DNA of 64,000 nucleotides from Acidimicrobiales bacterium (lineage in GTDB: Bacteria > Actinomycetota > Acidimicrobiia > Acidimicrobiales > JAVJTC01). How positions within the stretch are numbered: the first letter of the stretch is position 1; every line of letters begins with the position of its first letter. This document shows, piece after piece, positions 52,045 through 60,103 of the stretch. A program made the translations under genes and the position numbers. Below the pieces are notes generated by a model. The model ran no database searches and was not told the DNA's origin. It was given only the letters and a program-made list of their open reading frames with translations. The DNA is taken from assembly GCA_040219085.1 (NCBI GenBank), contig JAVJTC010000011.1, positions 21,668-85,667 on the forward strand, written 5' to 3'.

Positions 52045-53054
52045 GGCTGATCTCCTGTGAGTGGGAAGTACCCGGCGACGTCGTGGTGGGCCGTGTCGAG
52101 GTAGACCTTGGCCTCGGGCACGTTGGCGAAGCGGCCGTGGCTCCAGCGGACCTCCACGTGACCCTCGACGCGGCGGCGGCTGCCCCGGACCTTGTCGGTG
52201 ATGTCCGCCCGCCAACGCACGAGCGGCTGTCCCACGGCGTCACCCCATGCGTCGAAACTGCGGACGGCGAAGCGCTCGTCGAAGTCCCACGGCGTACCGA
52301 GGCGGTAGTGCAGCGGCGTCCCGTCGGCCGCGGCGCCGAGCACGAAGTAGGGCGCCGCCTCGAGGCGCAGGAGCCGCCACAGCATCTCGCGACGTCTCGC
52401 GGGTGTGTCGAGACCTTCGAGCCAGCGACGCGCGGACATCGTGCCCACCGTGGCGGCGAGCCAGCGGTAGGCCTCCGAGGCCGCCTCGGAGAGCCCGGAG
52501 CGCAGGCCGGCCTTGAGCGTGGCCCGGTGCCCGGCGTCGAGGTCGCTGACCCGACCGGGGAGGTCTCCGCCGAGATCGGTACGGCAGACGTCGTAGAACG
52601 CCTGGTAGGCCTCGGGCGCGACCTCGGCGAACCAGTCGGCGCCGGATCCGCCCCGCTCGGCGAGACGGCGGTCGAAGAGGTTGGCGGGTGAGGTGTTGTG
52701 GAGGATGTTCGAGCCGTACTTGCAGCTGATGAGGTACACGTGGTCCACCCGCAGGTCCGCCGGCAGTTGTTCGTAGCCGGGCGGTCTGTGCGGGCCCTTC
52801 CATTCGAGACGCCATGGGGGACGGCCACGCAGGCCGTCATCGGCGGCGGCGAAGGTGAAGCCGTTGGTCCAGGCGAGCCGGAACTCGTCGTCGAAGTCGC
52901 CGGAGCGCCGGGCGGCGCTGAGCCGGGCGAAGTGGTCGTCGGTGACGTTGTGGACGACGTGGGGCCGCACGGACAGGGCGTGGTCGAGGTCGCTGTAGCC
53001 GAGCATCGCGAGCCCGGTGACGATCTCGGTTATCTCGGTTCGCAGCGCCGGCAC
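52041..53054 (-). CDS. Uncharacterised protein, possible nuclease of the methyltransferase cluster
   Basis: I do not recognise this 337-residue soluble protein. Around residues 95-140 are ADDGL...RLEWKG and DHVYLISCKYGSN, segments that could provide the Asp and (E/S)xK of a PD-(D/E)xK nuclease; the ISCK spelling occurs in HaeIII-like enzymes as I recall them. The rest is helical and has no known motif. It lies downstream of a DNA methyltransferase and a 107-residue protein on the same strand. A restriction or DNA-processing role is a hypothesis only. The GTG at 53054 is the start. Confidence 0.55.
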   Translation of the reverse strand: MPALRTEITEIVTGLAMLGYSDLDHALSVRPHVVHNVTDDHFARLSAARRSGDFDDEFRLAWTNGFTFAAADDGLRGRPPWRLEWKGPHRPPGYEQLPADLRVDHVYLISCKYGSNILHNTSPANLFDRRLAERGGSGADWFAEVAPEAYQAFYDVCRTDLGGDLPGRVSDLDAGHRATLKAGLRSGLSEAASEAYRWLAATVGTMSARRWLEGLDTPARRREMLWRLLRLEAAPYFVLGAAADGTPLHYRLGTPWDFDERFAVRSFDAWGDAVGQPLVRWRADITDKVRGSRRRVEGHVEVRWSHGRFANVPEAKVYLDTAHHDVAGYFPLTGDQP

Positions 53055-53066
53055 GGTCCGATTAGA

Positions 53067-53390
53067 TCAGGGTGAGCCGCGGAAGATGGGCGCGAACTGG
53101 AGTTGCGCGCCGATGAGTTCGGCCGGGAACTCGTCGGCGGAGTGCACCGGCAGGTGCGTATAGACGTCGACGGCGACCTCGAAGTGGTCCATCCATGTGA
53201 GCACGGCGTCGGCCCAGCGCTCGTCGAGCAGGGCCGCCCGCAGGTCCTCCACCACTCCCTGCGAGACTCCGGCCGGGTCGAGCCGACCGACGAGTTCGAA
53301 GGCGAGGACACGCTGGAGTACCTCGACGTCGGTGGCGAGGAAGACACGCGGCGGGTCCTCGCGCACGACGGCGTAGGCGACGCCCTCCAT
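53067..53390 (-). CDS. Small hypothetical protein in the methyltransferase cluster
   Basis: The 107-residue acidic protein (MEGVAYAVVREDPPRVF...) has an alpha/beta look with AFELVGRLDP and LDERWADAVLTWMDHFEVAV. No family is recognised. It lies 20 bases after the methyltransferase stop and 12 bases before the next GTG, so cotranscription is likely. No ribosome site is obvious. Confidence 0.6.
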   Translation of the reverse strand: MEGVAYAVVREDPPRVFLATDVEVLQRVLAFELVGRLDPAGVSQGVVEDLRAALLDERWADAVLTWMDHFEVAVDVYTHLPVHSADEFPAELIGAQLQFAPIFRGSP

Positions 53391-53410
53391 CTCAGAGCCG
53401 ACGGACCATG

Positions 53411-54967
53411 TCAGAGCCGGTCGAGGTCCGCGGCGTCCCAGAACCCCTCGAGGGATTCACGCACGCCTTCGGTCCCGTAGGCGACGAGGCGGTCCAGAGC
53501 AGTCGGGTCGAACATCTCGATGGCGTCGAAGACAGCGGCGGGACCGACCGCCCGCATCGCCTTGTCCCCCTCCGAGCCACGGCGGGGCAGATTCGACGTG
53601 AGTACGAGCACGCGGGCGTCGGGGTCCACCCCGTGCAGCGCGTGGATCCGCCCGAGGGTCTTCCACAGCGTGTCGGTGCGCATGAGGCCGGGCCGCACGG
53701 TGGTGAACGCGCCGGAGACGTCCACGTAGAACTCGTTGCCGCCGTCGGAGGAGGTGACCCGGAAGTTGAACTGGACGCCGGCGGCACTCACCTTCGCCTT
53801 GACGGCGTCCACCACGAAGCCTGCCTCGGTGAGGATGCGTTCGGCGATGTCGTGGGCCTTCTTGCCCTCCTTGACCGCCCGCGCCTGGAAGTGATCCTGG
53901 CGCTCGTCGTCGTCCAGTTCGGACAGGTCGAGCTCGCCGAGGTCGAACGAACCCTGCTCGCCGCGCACGGCACGCAGCCGGGTGCCCCGTTCGCGCTCGC
54001 GGGCGAGGCGCGTCTCGGCGAGTGCCACGAACTCCGGATCCAGGTCGAAACCAACCCCGGCGCGCCGGGTGCGCTCCGCGGCGACCAGCGTGGTGCCCGA
54101 ACCCATGAACGGATCCAGGACGACATCGTCCACGTAGGTGTAGAGCTCGATGAGGCGCCGGGGCAGCTCAACGGGGAACGGCGCCGGGTGTCCGATGCGT
54201 GTGGCCGACTCCGCCTGCATCTTCCAGACGTCGAGCGTGGTCTCGACGAACTCGTCGTTGGGCAGGGTGGCCTCGTTCGGAAGGCCGGCCTTGCGGCGTG
54301 AGGGGGCCGACAGGGCCCGGTCGAAACGGCCCTTGGACGCGACGATCACCCGCTCCGTCAGGTCACGCAGCACCGGGTTGGCGGGCGAACGGAACGAACC
54401 CCATGCGACGGAACCACTCGCACCCTCCGCCTTCTGCCAGATGATCTCGCCCCGCAGGAGCAGGCCGAGGTCGTCCTGGAGGATCTTGATGACGTCCGCC
54501 GAGAGGCTGCGGTACGGCTTGCGCCCGAGGTTCGCGACATTGACGGCGATGCGCCCGCCTGGCTCGAGCACTCGGACGCACTCGGCGAAGACGTCGTGGA
54601 GCATCTGGAGGTACTCGAGGTACGAGGTGGGGATGGCGTCGTCGCCACCGGTGACGATCTGCTCGTAGTCCTTGCCCACGAAGTACGGCGGCGAGGTGAC
54701 CACGAGGGCGACCGACCCGTCGGGCAGATCGGCCATGTCACGGGCGTCCCCGTGGCGGCACGGCGACCCGAGCACGGCCGCCGGGACGTCGTGGCGACGC
54801 ACGTCGTCGTCGTCGGAGATGACGGGTGGGGTGAAGCGCTCGTAGAACGCGGTGGCGTCATGGCTCTCACGCCGGCCCGCCCCGAAGCTCTGGGTGGCCG
54901 TCGACCTCGAACGCGACGGGCGACCGCCCGCCTCGCTCACCTCGCCCGCGTCGGCCGCGTCGCTCAC
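53411..54967 (-). CDS. DNA methyltransferase (beta class) with extra C-terminal domain
   Basis: The 518-residue enzyme has the catalytic motif TSPPYF (91-96) before the SAM motif DPFMGSGTT (285-293), the order of beta-class amino-methyltransferases; SPPY favours N4-cytosine over N6-adenine. Residues 365-518 form a separate domain (EGKKAHDIAERILTEAGF, NEFYVDVSGAFTTVRPG) that may be a nuclease-like or DNA-recognition fold. The GTG at 54967 follows AAGGGGAACCGAG and is preferred over an ATG at 54994. It heads a same-strand cluster with two unknown genes and HIT. Confidence 0.85.
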   Translation of the reverse strand: MSDAADAGEVSEAGGRPSRSRSTATQSFGAGRRESHDATAFYERFTPPVISDDDDVRRHDVPAAVLGSPCRHGDARDMADLPDGSVALVVTSPPYFVGKDYEQIVTGGDDAIPTSYLEYLQMLHDVFAECVRVLEPGGRIAVNVANLGRKPYRSLSADVIKILQDDLGLLLRGEIIWQKAEGASGSVAWGSFRSPANPVLRDLTERVIVASKGRFDRALSAPSRRKAGLPNEATLPNDEFVETTLDVWKMQAESATRIGHPAPFPVELPRRLIELYTYVDDVVLDPFMGSGTTLVAAERTRRAGVGFDLDPEFVALAETRLARERERGTRLRAVRGEQGSFDLGELDLSELDDDERQDHFQARAVKEGKKAHDIAERILTEAGFVVDAVKAKVSAAGVQFNFRVTSSDGGNEFYVDVSGAFTTVRPGLMRTDTLWKTLGRIHALHGVDPDARVLVLTSNLPRRGSEGDKAMRAVGPAAVFDAIEMFDPTALDRLVAYGTEGVRESLEGFWDAADLDRL

Positions 54968-55038
54968 CTCGGTTCCCCTTCTGTGATCGTCCAATCGTAG
55001 GAGTGGTGACTCCCCACGACGGCGATCCTAGGGAGGGG

Positions 55039-55086
55039 GTGTGACAGCGGGCGCGGCCACCGCACGGCACCGGGCCGCTGTCACAC
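55039..55086. repeat. 12-bp inverted repeat between divergent genes
   Basis: GTGTGACAGCGG and CCGCTGTCACAC are perfect inverted copies 24 bases apart, between the divergent methyltransferase and the gene at 55165. Neither gene ends here, so a regulator binding pair or a cruciform is more likely than a terminator. Confidence 0.65.
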
Positions 55087-55164
55087 ATCCCGTGAATACT
55101 GCTGGTCGCCGGTTCGCGGTCCCCGTCAGCGGTCGCCTCCAACTCTTCACAACGGAGGCAACCC

Positions 55165-56064
55165 ATGCGCCGCACGATTCCCGAGGACGCGCTCGTATCG
55201 CTCACCACCCGCTTCGCCGCTGCACCGACCGACATGGGCGACGTCGTCGTCGGCGTCCACCCCCACGACGATGGACCCATCGACGTCGAGGTTCTCGGCG
55301 CGACGGTGGACGACATGTTGGGGGCCACGGCCCCCCGCCGTTGGCAGGGGATCATCGTCGCCACCACCCGGCCGGACCCGGCCCTTCCCGATGGTGACCC
55401 TGTGCGCATGGCGCTGGGCGTCGGACGGGCTGGCGCGGCGAGCGTGCAGATCGGACGTGGCGCCGTGGTGTCCACGGTCGGCGAGGCGGCCGCGGGCACC
55501 GCGCTGGACCTCGCGCGCCGCGTGCTGGGTCTACCCACCCCACCGGCACGGGTGTCGGTGGACGAGGTGGTCCTCGCGCTGTGGCTCGACAACGTGGTGG
55601 CGATGGCCCTGGAGGACGGGACGGGGCTGCGGCGGTCGGAGATCCTCGCCGCCCACCCGCTCGCCTCCGAGGTCGGACCCGAGCCCCGCGCTCTGGTGAC
55701 GGCCCGAGACCAGATGCCGGTGACATGGGAGAACGTCCGCACCGAGGTCGTGGCCGGCCGCCACCGCTGGCTGGACGTCGCGCCGGCGGTGGCCGCGTGG
55801 TTCGACGCCGGTTCCTTCGCCCGCTGGGTCGCGTCGTTCGTTCCGGAACCGGCGGAGTTGGCGGAAGCCGTACGCGCCCTGTTGCCGGCCGACTCCCAGG
55901 CCGTGCTCGCAGACCCGGCGCTGTGCGGTGGAACGCTCTCAGCCGGCGCCGAGGCCGGCTGCGATCCCGTCCGAGAACAGCGTGTCGAGGGTCTCACGTG
56001 CAAGGGGGTCCAGGGTCCGCCAGTCATAGATGGAGCCACCGATCGAAGCGGTGTCCACGAGTGA
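55165..56064 (+). CDS. Hypothetical protein
   Basis: The 299-residue soluble protein (MRRTIPEDALVSLTTRF...) has an Asp/His-rich start, an alpha/beta centre (GIIVATTRPDP...) and a helical C-terminal half rich in Trp and Ala. I recognise no family. The ATG has a clean GGAGG ribosome site. The final 40 residues are encoded across the end of the convergent gene (126-base overlap) and look less protein-like than the rest, so the conserved part may end near residue 255. Confidence 0.65.
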   Translation: MRRTIPEDALVSLTTRFAAAPTDMGDVVVGVHPHDDGPIDVEVLGATVDDMLGATAPRRWQGIIVATTRPDPALPDGDPVRMALGVGRAGAASVQIGRGAVVSTVGEAAAGTALDLARRVLGLPTPPARVSVDEVVLALWLDNVVAMALEDGTGLRRSEILAAHPLASEVGPEPRALVTARDQMPVTWENVRTEVVAGRHRWLDVAPAVAAWFDAGSFARWVASFVPEPAELAEAVRALLPADSQAVLADPALCGGTLSAGAEAGCDPVREQRVEGLTCKGVQGPPVIDGATDRSGVHE

Positions 56065-57099
56065 CTGTGCGAACAGGACCAGGTCCTCGACCTCAGCGAG
56101 CGGCTCCGGCCCCGACAGGGTTGCGGCGTTGTCGGCCACGCCACCGATGCCGCCGATGCCGTGCACCAGAGCCTCGGGGTCACCGAGGTTGTTGCGCAGC
56201 CGCCGGGTGCTCTCCTCGTTGTACGCGTAGCCGTCGCCGTAGCCGGACTCGTCGGACCGGAACGACCAGTAGCTCATCGGCATCCACACGTCGTAGAGCG
56301 GTTCGAGCCGGGCCCAGGGGAACTCGGGCCAGAAGTCCTCGTTGATGACCTCGAGCAGCACCGGCGGCATGGTGATCGCACCCAGGGCCGTGTCAGGACC
56401 GACATGGTCGCGCAGCTGCTGGGACAACCTCACGAGGCGATCACTGCGCTCCGCCGGTTCGAGACCGTCGGCGTTCCACTCGATGTCGACGGCGATCCCG
56501 TCGAATCGCAACCCCATGAACGTGAAGTCTGCGATCGCCTTCAGGTGAGCCAGGTCCTCCCCGTCGTCGCCCCAGAACGGGAGGTACCAGCCGACGAGGT
56601 CGATGTCGGCTGCATCGGCGCGCATGAGCATCTCGGCGAGCACCCAGCGGTCCTCGAGGACGTCAGGCGACCGTTCCTCGAGACGCGCCGCCTGGATGAA
56701 GACGGTCCGGACACCCTGCGCCGCCATCTCATCGAGGACGATCGGGTCGAGAGCAGCCTCTCCCCCCGGGCCGTACGGCGGCGAGAAGTCGAAGACGTCG
56801 AGCCAGGTGCCGAGACCCTCGTAGGGCTCGGTCGTGCGGACGGCAGGGACCCCCATCGCCGCTACCGACTCGGGCACCGTCACCTCGACATCTGCCGAGA
56901 CGACCCGCGCGGGCACCAGGGTGACATCCGGTTCGGCGACGAGGACCGCCGACAGCACCGCGGCGGCACCGGCCACAGCGGCGGCGGCGATCCACGCCAG
57001 CGGGCGACGCCGACGTGTCACGGCGCCGCCTGCCGCTGCGTCAGGCGTCACGGCGTCCGCGGGTGCCGCTGCGTCAGGCGTCATGGCGTCGTCGCTCAC
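55939..57099 (-). CDS. Membrane-anchored TIM-barrel glycoside-hydrolase-like protein
   Basis: The 386-residue protein has a cytoplasmic tail with Ala/Pro/Asp repeats (TPDAAAPADAVTPDAAA), a membrane segment (about 33-55) and an outer domain resembling a TIM barrel. Segments such as GVRTVFIQAAR, DLVGWYLPFWGDD, FDGIAVDIEWN, YDVWMPMSYWSF and LVHGIGGIGG match the strand ends of putative glycoside hydrolases, with D/E pairs that could be catalytic. No named family is assigned. The GTG at 57099 is seven bases after a TACCGT box. Confidence 0.65.
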   Translation of the reverse strand: MSDDAMTPDAAAPADAVTPDAAAGGAVTRRRRPLAWIAAAAVAGAAAVLSAVLVAEPDVTLVPARVVSADVEVTVPESVAAMGVPAVRTTEPYEGLGTWLDVFDFSPPYGPGGEAALDPIVLDEMAAQGVRTVFIQAARLEERSPDVLEDRWVLAEMLMRADAADIDLVGWYLPFWGDDGEDLAHLKAIADFTFMGLRFDGIAVDIEWNADGLEPAERSDRLVRLSQQLRDHVGPDTALGAITMPPVLLEVINEDFWPEFPWARLEPLYDVWMPMSYWSFRSDESGYGDGYAYNEESTRRLRNNLGDPEALVHGIGGIGGVADNAATLSGPEPLAEVEDLVLFAQSLVDTASIGGSIYDWRTLDPLARETLDTLFSDGIAAGLGAG

Positions 57100-57106
57100 G
57101 GCCCCT

Positions 57107-57112
57107 ACGGTA
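57107..57112 (-). promoter_or_regulatory. Putative -10 box of the glycoside-hydrolase-like gene
   Basis: TACCGT on the minus strand ends seven bases before the GTG at 57099. Confidence 0.45.
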
Positions 57113-57226
57113 CAGACCGACCGACGACGTGACCGGGCGCAGCCGTCGGGGATCCGGGGGGTGCAACCGGCCCGTGGTGCTGGCATGCTGGAACGCCCCT
57201 GTCGAGGCCGCATCAGCGGGAGAACG

Positions 57227-57706
57227 ATGACCTTCAACGTCGGTGACCGAGTCGTCTACCCCCACCACGGCGCGGCCGTGGTGGAGCGCAAGGAGAAGAA
57301 GGAGGTGTTCGGCGAGAAGACCGAATACCTCGTTCTGCGGATGGCCCACGGCGAGATGATGCTGTCGGTCCCGGTGGACAAGGCCGAAGAGGTCGGCATG
57401 CGCTGGCCGATCAGCGAGGAAGACGTCGAGGACCTCTTCGAGGTGCTGCGCAAACGCGACATCCGCGAGCCCTCCAACTGGAGCCGGCGTTTCAAGAACC
57501 ACCAGGAGAAACTGAAGTCGGGCGACGTCTACCAGGTGGCCGAGGTGGTTCGGAACCTCGCTCTGCGGGACCAGGAGAAGGGCCTGTCCGCCGGTGAGAA
57601 GACGCTGTTCACCAAGGCCAAGAGCGTTCTCGTGTCCGAGCTCAGCTTCGCGCTCGACGTGACCGAGGACGAGGCCCTCGAAAAGGTCGAGGGCACCCTC
57701 ACCTGA
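57227..57706 (+). CDS. carD: CarD-family RNA polymerase-binding regulator
   Basis: The 159-residue protein begins MTFNVGDRVVYPHHGAAVVE, the RNA-polymerase-binding Tudor-like domain, and has a helical DNA-binding C-terminus with the Trp in PSNWSRRFK that wedges promoter DNA. CarD stabilises open complexes, mainly at rRNA promoters. The length is typical. The ATG follows GGGAGAACG. In many actinobacteria ispD/ispF follow; here a convergent CBS gene does. Confidence 0.95.
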   Translation: MTFNVGDRVVYPHHGAAVVERKEKKEVFGEKTEYLVLRMAHGEMMLSVPVDKAEEVGMRWPISEEDVEDLFEVLRKRDIREPSNWSRRFKNHQEKLKSGDVYQVAEVVRNLALRDQEKGLSAGEKTLFTKAKSVLVSELSFALDVTEDEALEKVEGTLT

Positions 57707-57715
57707 CCGGGCGGG

Positions 57716-58174
57716 TCATTCCTCGCCGTCGTCCTCGGATTCCTCGTCGTCGTCCAGATCATCGTCGTCGAGATCCGCATCGTCGATGCTCTCGACGAGC
57801 GGCTCGAGCAGATCACGCACCGAAACCACGCCGATCCGCTCGTTCTCGGTGTCCTCGACGATGAGGTGACGCACGCCGCCTTCGATCATCAGCTCGGCGG
57901 CGTCGATGATGTCGTCGTCGGGGTCGACGACGAGCACCGGATGCGACATGGCATCGACCGCCCAGGCGTCGTCGGAGTCCTGTCCTGACGCCAGGCACAT
58001 CACGATGTCGCGCTCGGTGACGATCGCCACCTGACCGTCGCGCATCGTGACGACGATCGCACCACAGTTGTTCTCAGCCATCAACTGAGCGAGGTCGCGC
58101 ACCGTGTGGTGGGTCGTCGCCGACACGACGTCGAACGCGGCGACGGACCGCACAGGGTCATAGGCGTCGGGCAT
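57716..58174 (-). CDS. CBS-domain pair protein with acidic tail
   Basis: The 152-residue protein has two CBS motifs (VRDLAQLMAENNCGAIVV...AIVTERDIVM and IDAAELMIEGGVRHLIVED...GVVSVRDLLEPL). This Bateman module probably binds an adenine nucleotide. The last 25 residues are nearly all Asp and Glu. The ATG at 58174 follows GAGGAGAGCG, a strong ribosome site; an upstream start at 58204 is unlikely. Confidence 0.9.
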   Translation of the reverse strand: MPDAYDPVRSVAAFDVVSATTHHTVRDLAQLMAENNCGAIVVTMRDGQVAIVTERDIVMCLASGQDSDDAWAVDAMSHPVLVVDPDDDIIDAAELMIEGGVRHLIVEDTENERIGVVSVRDLLEPLVESIDDADLDDDDLDDDEESEDDGEE

Positions 58175-58333
58175 GTCGCTCTCCTCTGTCACAGCAACCG
58201 GCATCTGCCAGCCCCATCACAATGCCCCGCGAACACCGCCGGTGCCAATGACCGGCTTCGCCAGCGGCCGTCGGTGGTCACTACGATCAGCGGTCGTCCG
58301 GATCGACCGGACGAGATGACAGGGGGACGAACG

Positions 58334-58756
58334 ATGGCCGAACGCGGTCCACTCTCACAGATGCAGATCATCAACGTCGACGCGCAGCCGTGGGAAGAGG
58401 TGGTGGACGAGACGGGATTCATCCCGCCCGGTGCCTCGACGAAGACGCTCGTGGACCCGGAGTCGGGGAACACCTTCCTCTTGACGAAGTTCGCACCCAA
58501 CTCGAAGTTCCCGGGGCACTGGCACCCCTCGGACACGATCTACATCATCACCCAGGGTGAGTTCGGCGTGGAGGGCGAGGGCACCTACGTCCCCGGCGAC
58601 ATCCGCTGGGTCCGCGGTGGTACCGCCTATGGCTCCGAGAGCGCCGGCCCGGACGGCTGCGAGTTCTACATCGTCAGCGTCGGTCCCTTCGACGTCTGTG
58701 ATCCCGAGACGCAGCCGCCGCCCAACGGCACCTGGCGCGACGTCCTCGGAGAGTGA
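58334..58756 (+). CDS. Cupin-domain protein
   Basis: The 140-residue protein has the cupin metal motif PGHWHPSDTIYIITQGEFGV and a later G-D-I-RWVRGGTAYGSE segment, forming a single-domain beta barrel. Metal ligands are the two His of HWH plus a further residue; the usual second-motif His is not obvious. No enzyme role can be given. The ATG follows AGGGGGACGAACG, with a TACGAT box further upstream. Confidence 0.83.
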   Translation: MAERGPLSQMQIINVDAQPWEEVVDETGFIPPGASTKTLVDPESGNTFLLTKFAPNSKFPGHWHPSDTIYIITQGEFGVEGEGTYVPGDIRWVRGGTAYGSESAGPDGCEFYIVSVGPFDVCDPETQPPPNGTWRDVLGE

Positions 58757-58762
58757 CCCCGG

Positions 58763-58789
58763 GGCCGTCGGCGTCAGGCGCCGGCGGCC
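58763..58789. terminator. Hairpin between convergent cupin and ltrA genes
   Basis: GGCCGTCGGCG pairs with CGCCGGCGGCC (one G-T pair) around a five-base loop. It covers the ltrA stop codon and lies seven bases after the cupin stop, so it could end both transcripts. Confidence 0.6.
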
Positions 58790-59937
58790 TCACGAGGTCG
58801 CTCGATCCGCACGTGCTCGGCGATCAGCATCACCAGAAGGATCGCGTCGACCACGATCAACACGACGATGCCATCCCAGGATCCGGCGACCGCCAGGACC
58901 ACGGCGATGAGTGCCGTCGCAGCGAGCCGTTCCATCGCCACGGCACGGAAGGCCCGCCACACTCCGATCGCGACGCCGAAGGCGAAGAGCGCGAGGCCCC
59001 CGAAGAACATCAGTCTGAAAGAGTCGGGAACCGCGTCACGGGGATGCAGGGTGATCTCCTCGAGCGCGGCGGCCGACAGGATCACGCCGGCGACGACGGG
59101 AGCGTGGGCCCACGAGTAGACGTCGCGGGCGTAGCGCCCCCGGTCCCGGTCGGTTTCGAGCCCCTCGCCCCGGTGTTCGAGCGCGGGGCCCGGCCGGTCG
59201 AAGTACGACCACCACAGGAGCGCGGCGAACGCCCCCGAGGCGACCAGAGCCGTGACGCTCACACCGGAGAGGCCTTCGCCCTCCTCGAGGAGGTCGGCGA
59301 CGGGCTTGGCGATCGCGACGATGACCTCGCCCAGAGCGATGATCAAGATGAGGCCATGGCGCTCGGCGAAGTGTCCGGTGCGCACGATCCACTCGCTGCG
59401 CCCGGCGCGGATCATGTTGATCGTCACCAGTGCGAGTGCGGCCACCCAGAACCCGACGCGGGCCGACCCGTCGACGAAGGCCCCCACCAACAACACGCCC
59501 AGGGCGAGCGTCTGGGGAACGGCCCAGGTGAGCACCGCGACGTGGTAGGCGCTCCCCCGCTCGGCGGCGAGGAACTGCGTGCCCTGGGCCAGGGCGTAGA
59601 TCAGACACAGGCTGATCGCGAAGACGGGGCCGCCGTCGTCGAAGGCCGTCGTCACCGACGCCGCCATCGGGATGCTCACGGCCGTACCGACGAGGAACAG
59701 AAGCCGCACCAGGCGACCGTTCCCGGAGACAGCGTTGGCCGCCCAGGTGAACTGTGACCACGGAAGCCACAGCAACAGGAAGATCAGCCCGGCCTCTCCG
59801 ACCCCGGTCCAGTCGTGATTCCCGATCAGATGGCCGACCAGTTGGGCGAACGCGAAGACGAACGCCAGGTCGAAGAACAGTTCGACCGGATCGGCGGTGA
59901 AGTCCTCTTCGCGCTCGGGAACCTCGATGCCCTTCAT
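58774..59937 (-). CDS. ltrA: Low-temperature-requirement A family membrane protein
   Basis: The 387-residue protein has about ten membrane segments. It begins VELFFDLAFVFAFAQLVGHL, the LtrA signature, followed by the family motif ERHGLILIIALGEVIVAIA. LtrA was named from Listeria growth in the cold; its molecular function is unknown. A TACACT box eight bases before the ATG at 59937 supports that start over an upstream reading frame extension to 60504. Confidence 0.9.
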   Translation of the reverse strand: MKGIEVPEREEDFTADPVELFFDLAFVFAFAQLVGHLIGNHDWTGVGEAGLIFLLLWLPWSQFTWAANAVSGNGRLVRLLFLVGTAVSIPMAASVTTAFDDGGPVFAISLCLIYALAQGTQFLAAERGSAYHVAVLTWAVPQTLALGVLLVGAFVDGSARVGFWVAALALVTINMIRAGRSEWIVRTGHFAERHGLILIIALGEVIVAIAKPVADLLEEGEGLSGVSVTALVASGAFAALLWWSYFDRPGPALEHRGEGLETDRDRGRYARDVYSWAHAPVVAGVILSAAALEEITLHPRDAVPDSFRLMFFGGLALFAFGVAIGVWRAFRAVAMERLAATALIAVVLAVAGSWDGIVVLIVVDAILLVMLIAEHVRIERPREAAGA

Positions 59938-59945
59938 GGCGGCGG

Positions 59946-59951
59946 AGTGTA
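59946..59951 (-). promoter_or_regulatory. Putative -10 box of ltrA
   Basis: TACACT on the minus strand ends eight bases before the ATG at 59937. Confidence 0.45.
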
Positions 59952-60103
59952 GAAGGCGACCCTGTGGACCGCAGGATCCCGACACTTCCGACCTCTGTAA
60001 CGACGCGCCGGCACGCTGCCACACGCAGGTGTAGCGTGCGCGCCATGGGGCCGTAGCGACGTCATCTCGACCCACCGCCCGGTCCAATCGGGAGGAGTTG
60101 CCC

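Noticed and set aside
52041..53054. Firm annotation as a restriction endonuclease
   Set aside because: Only short motif-like segments support it; spacing of Asp and SxK is not standard, so it is kept as uncharacterised.
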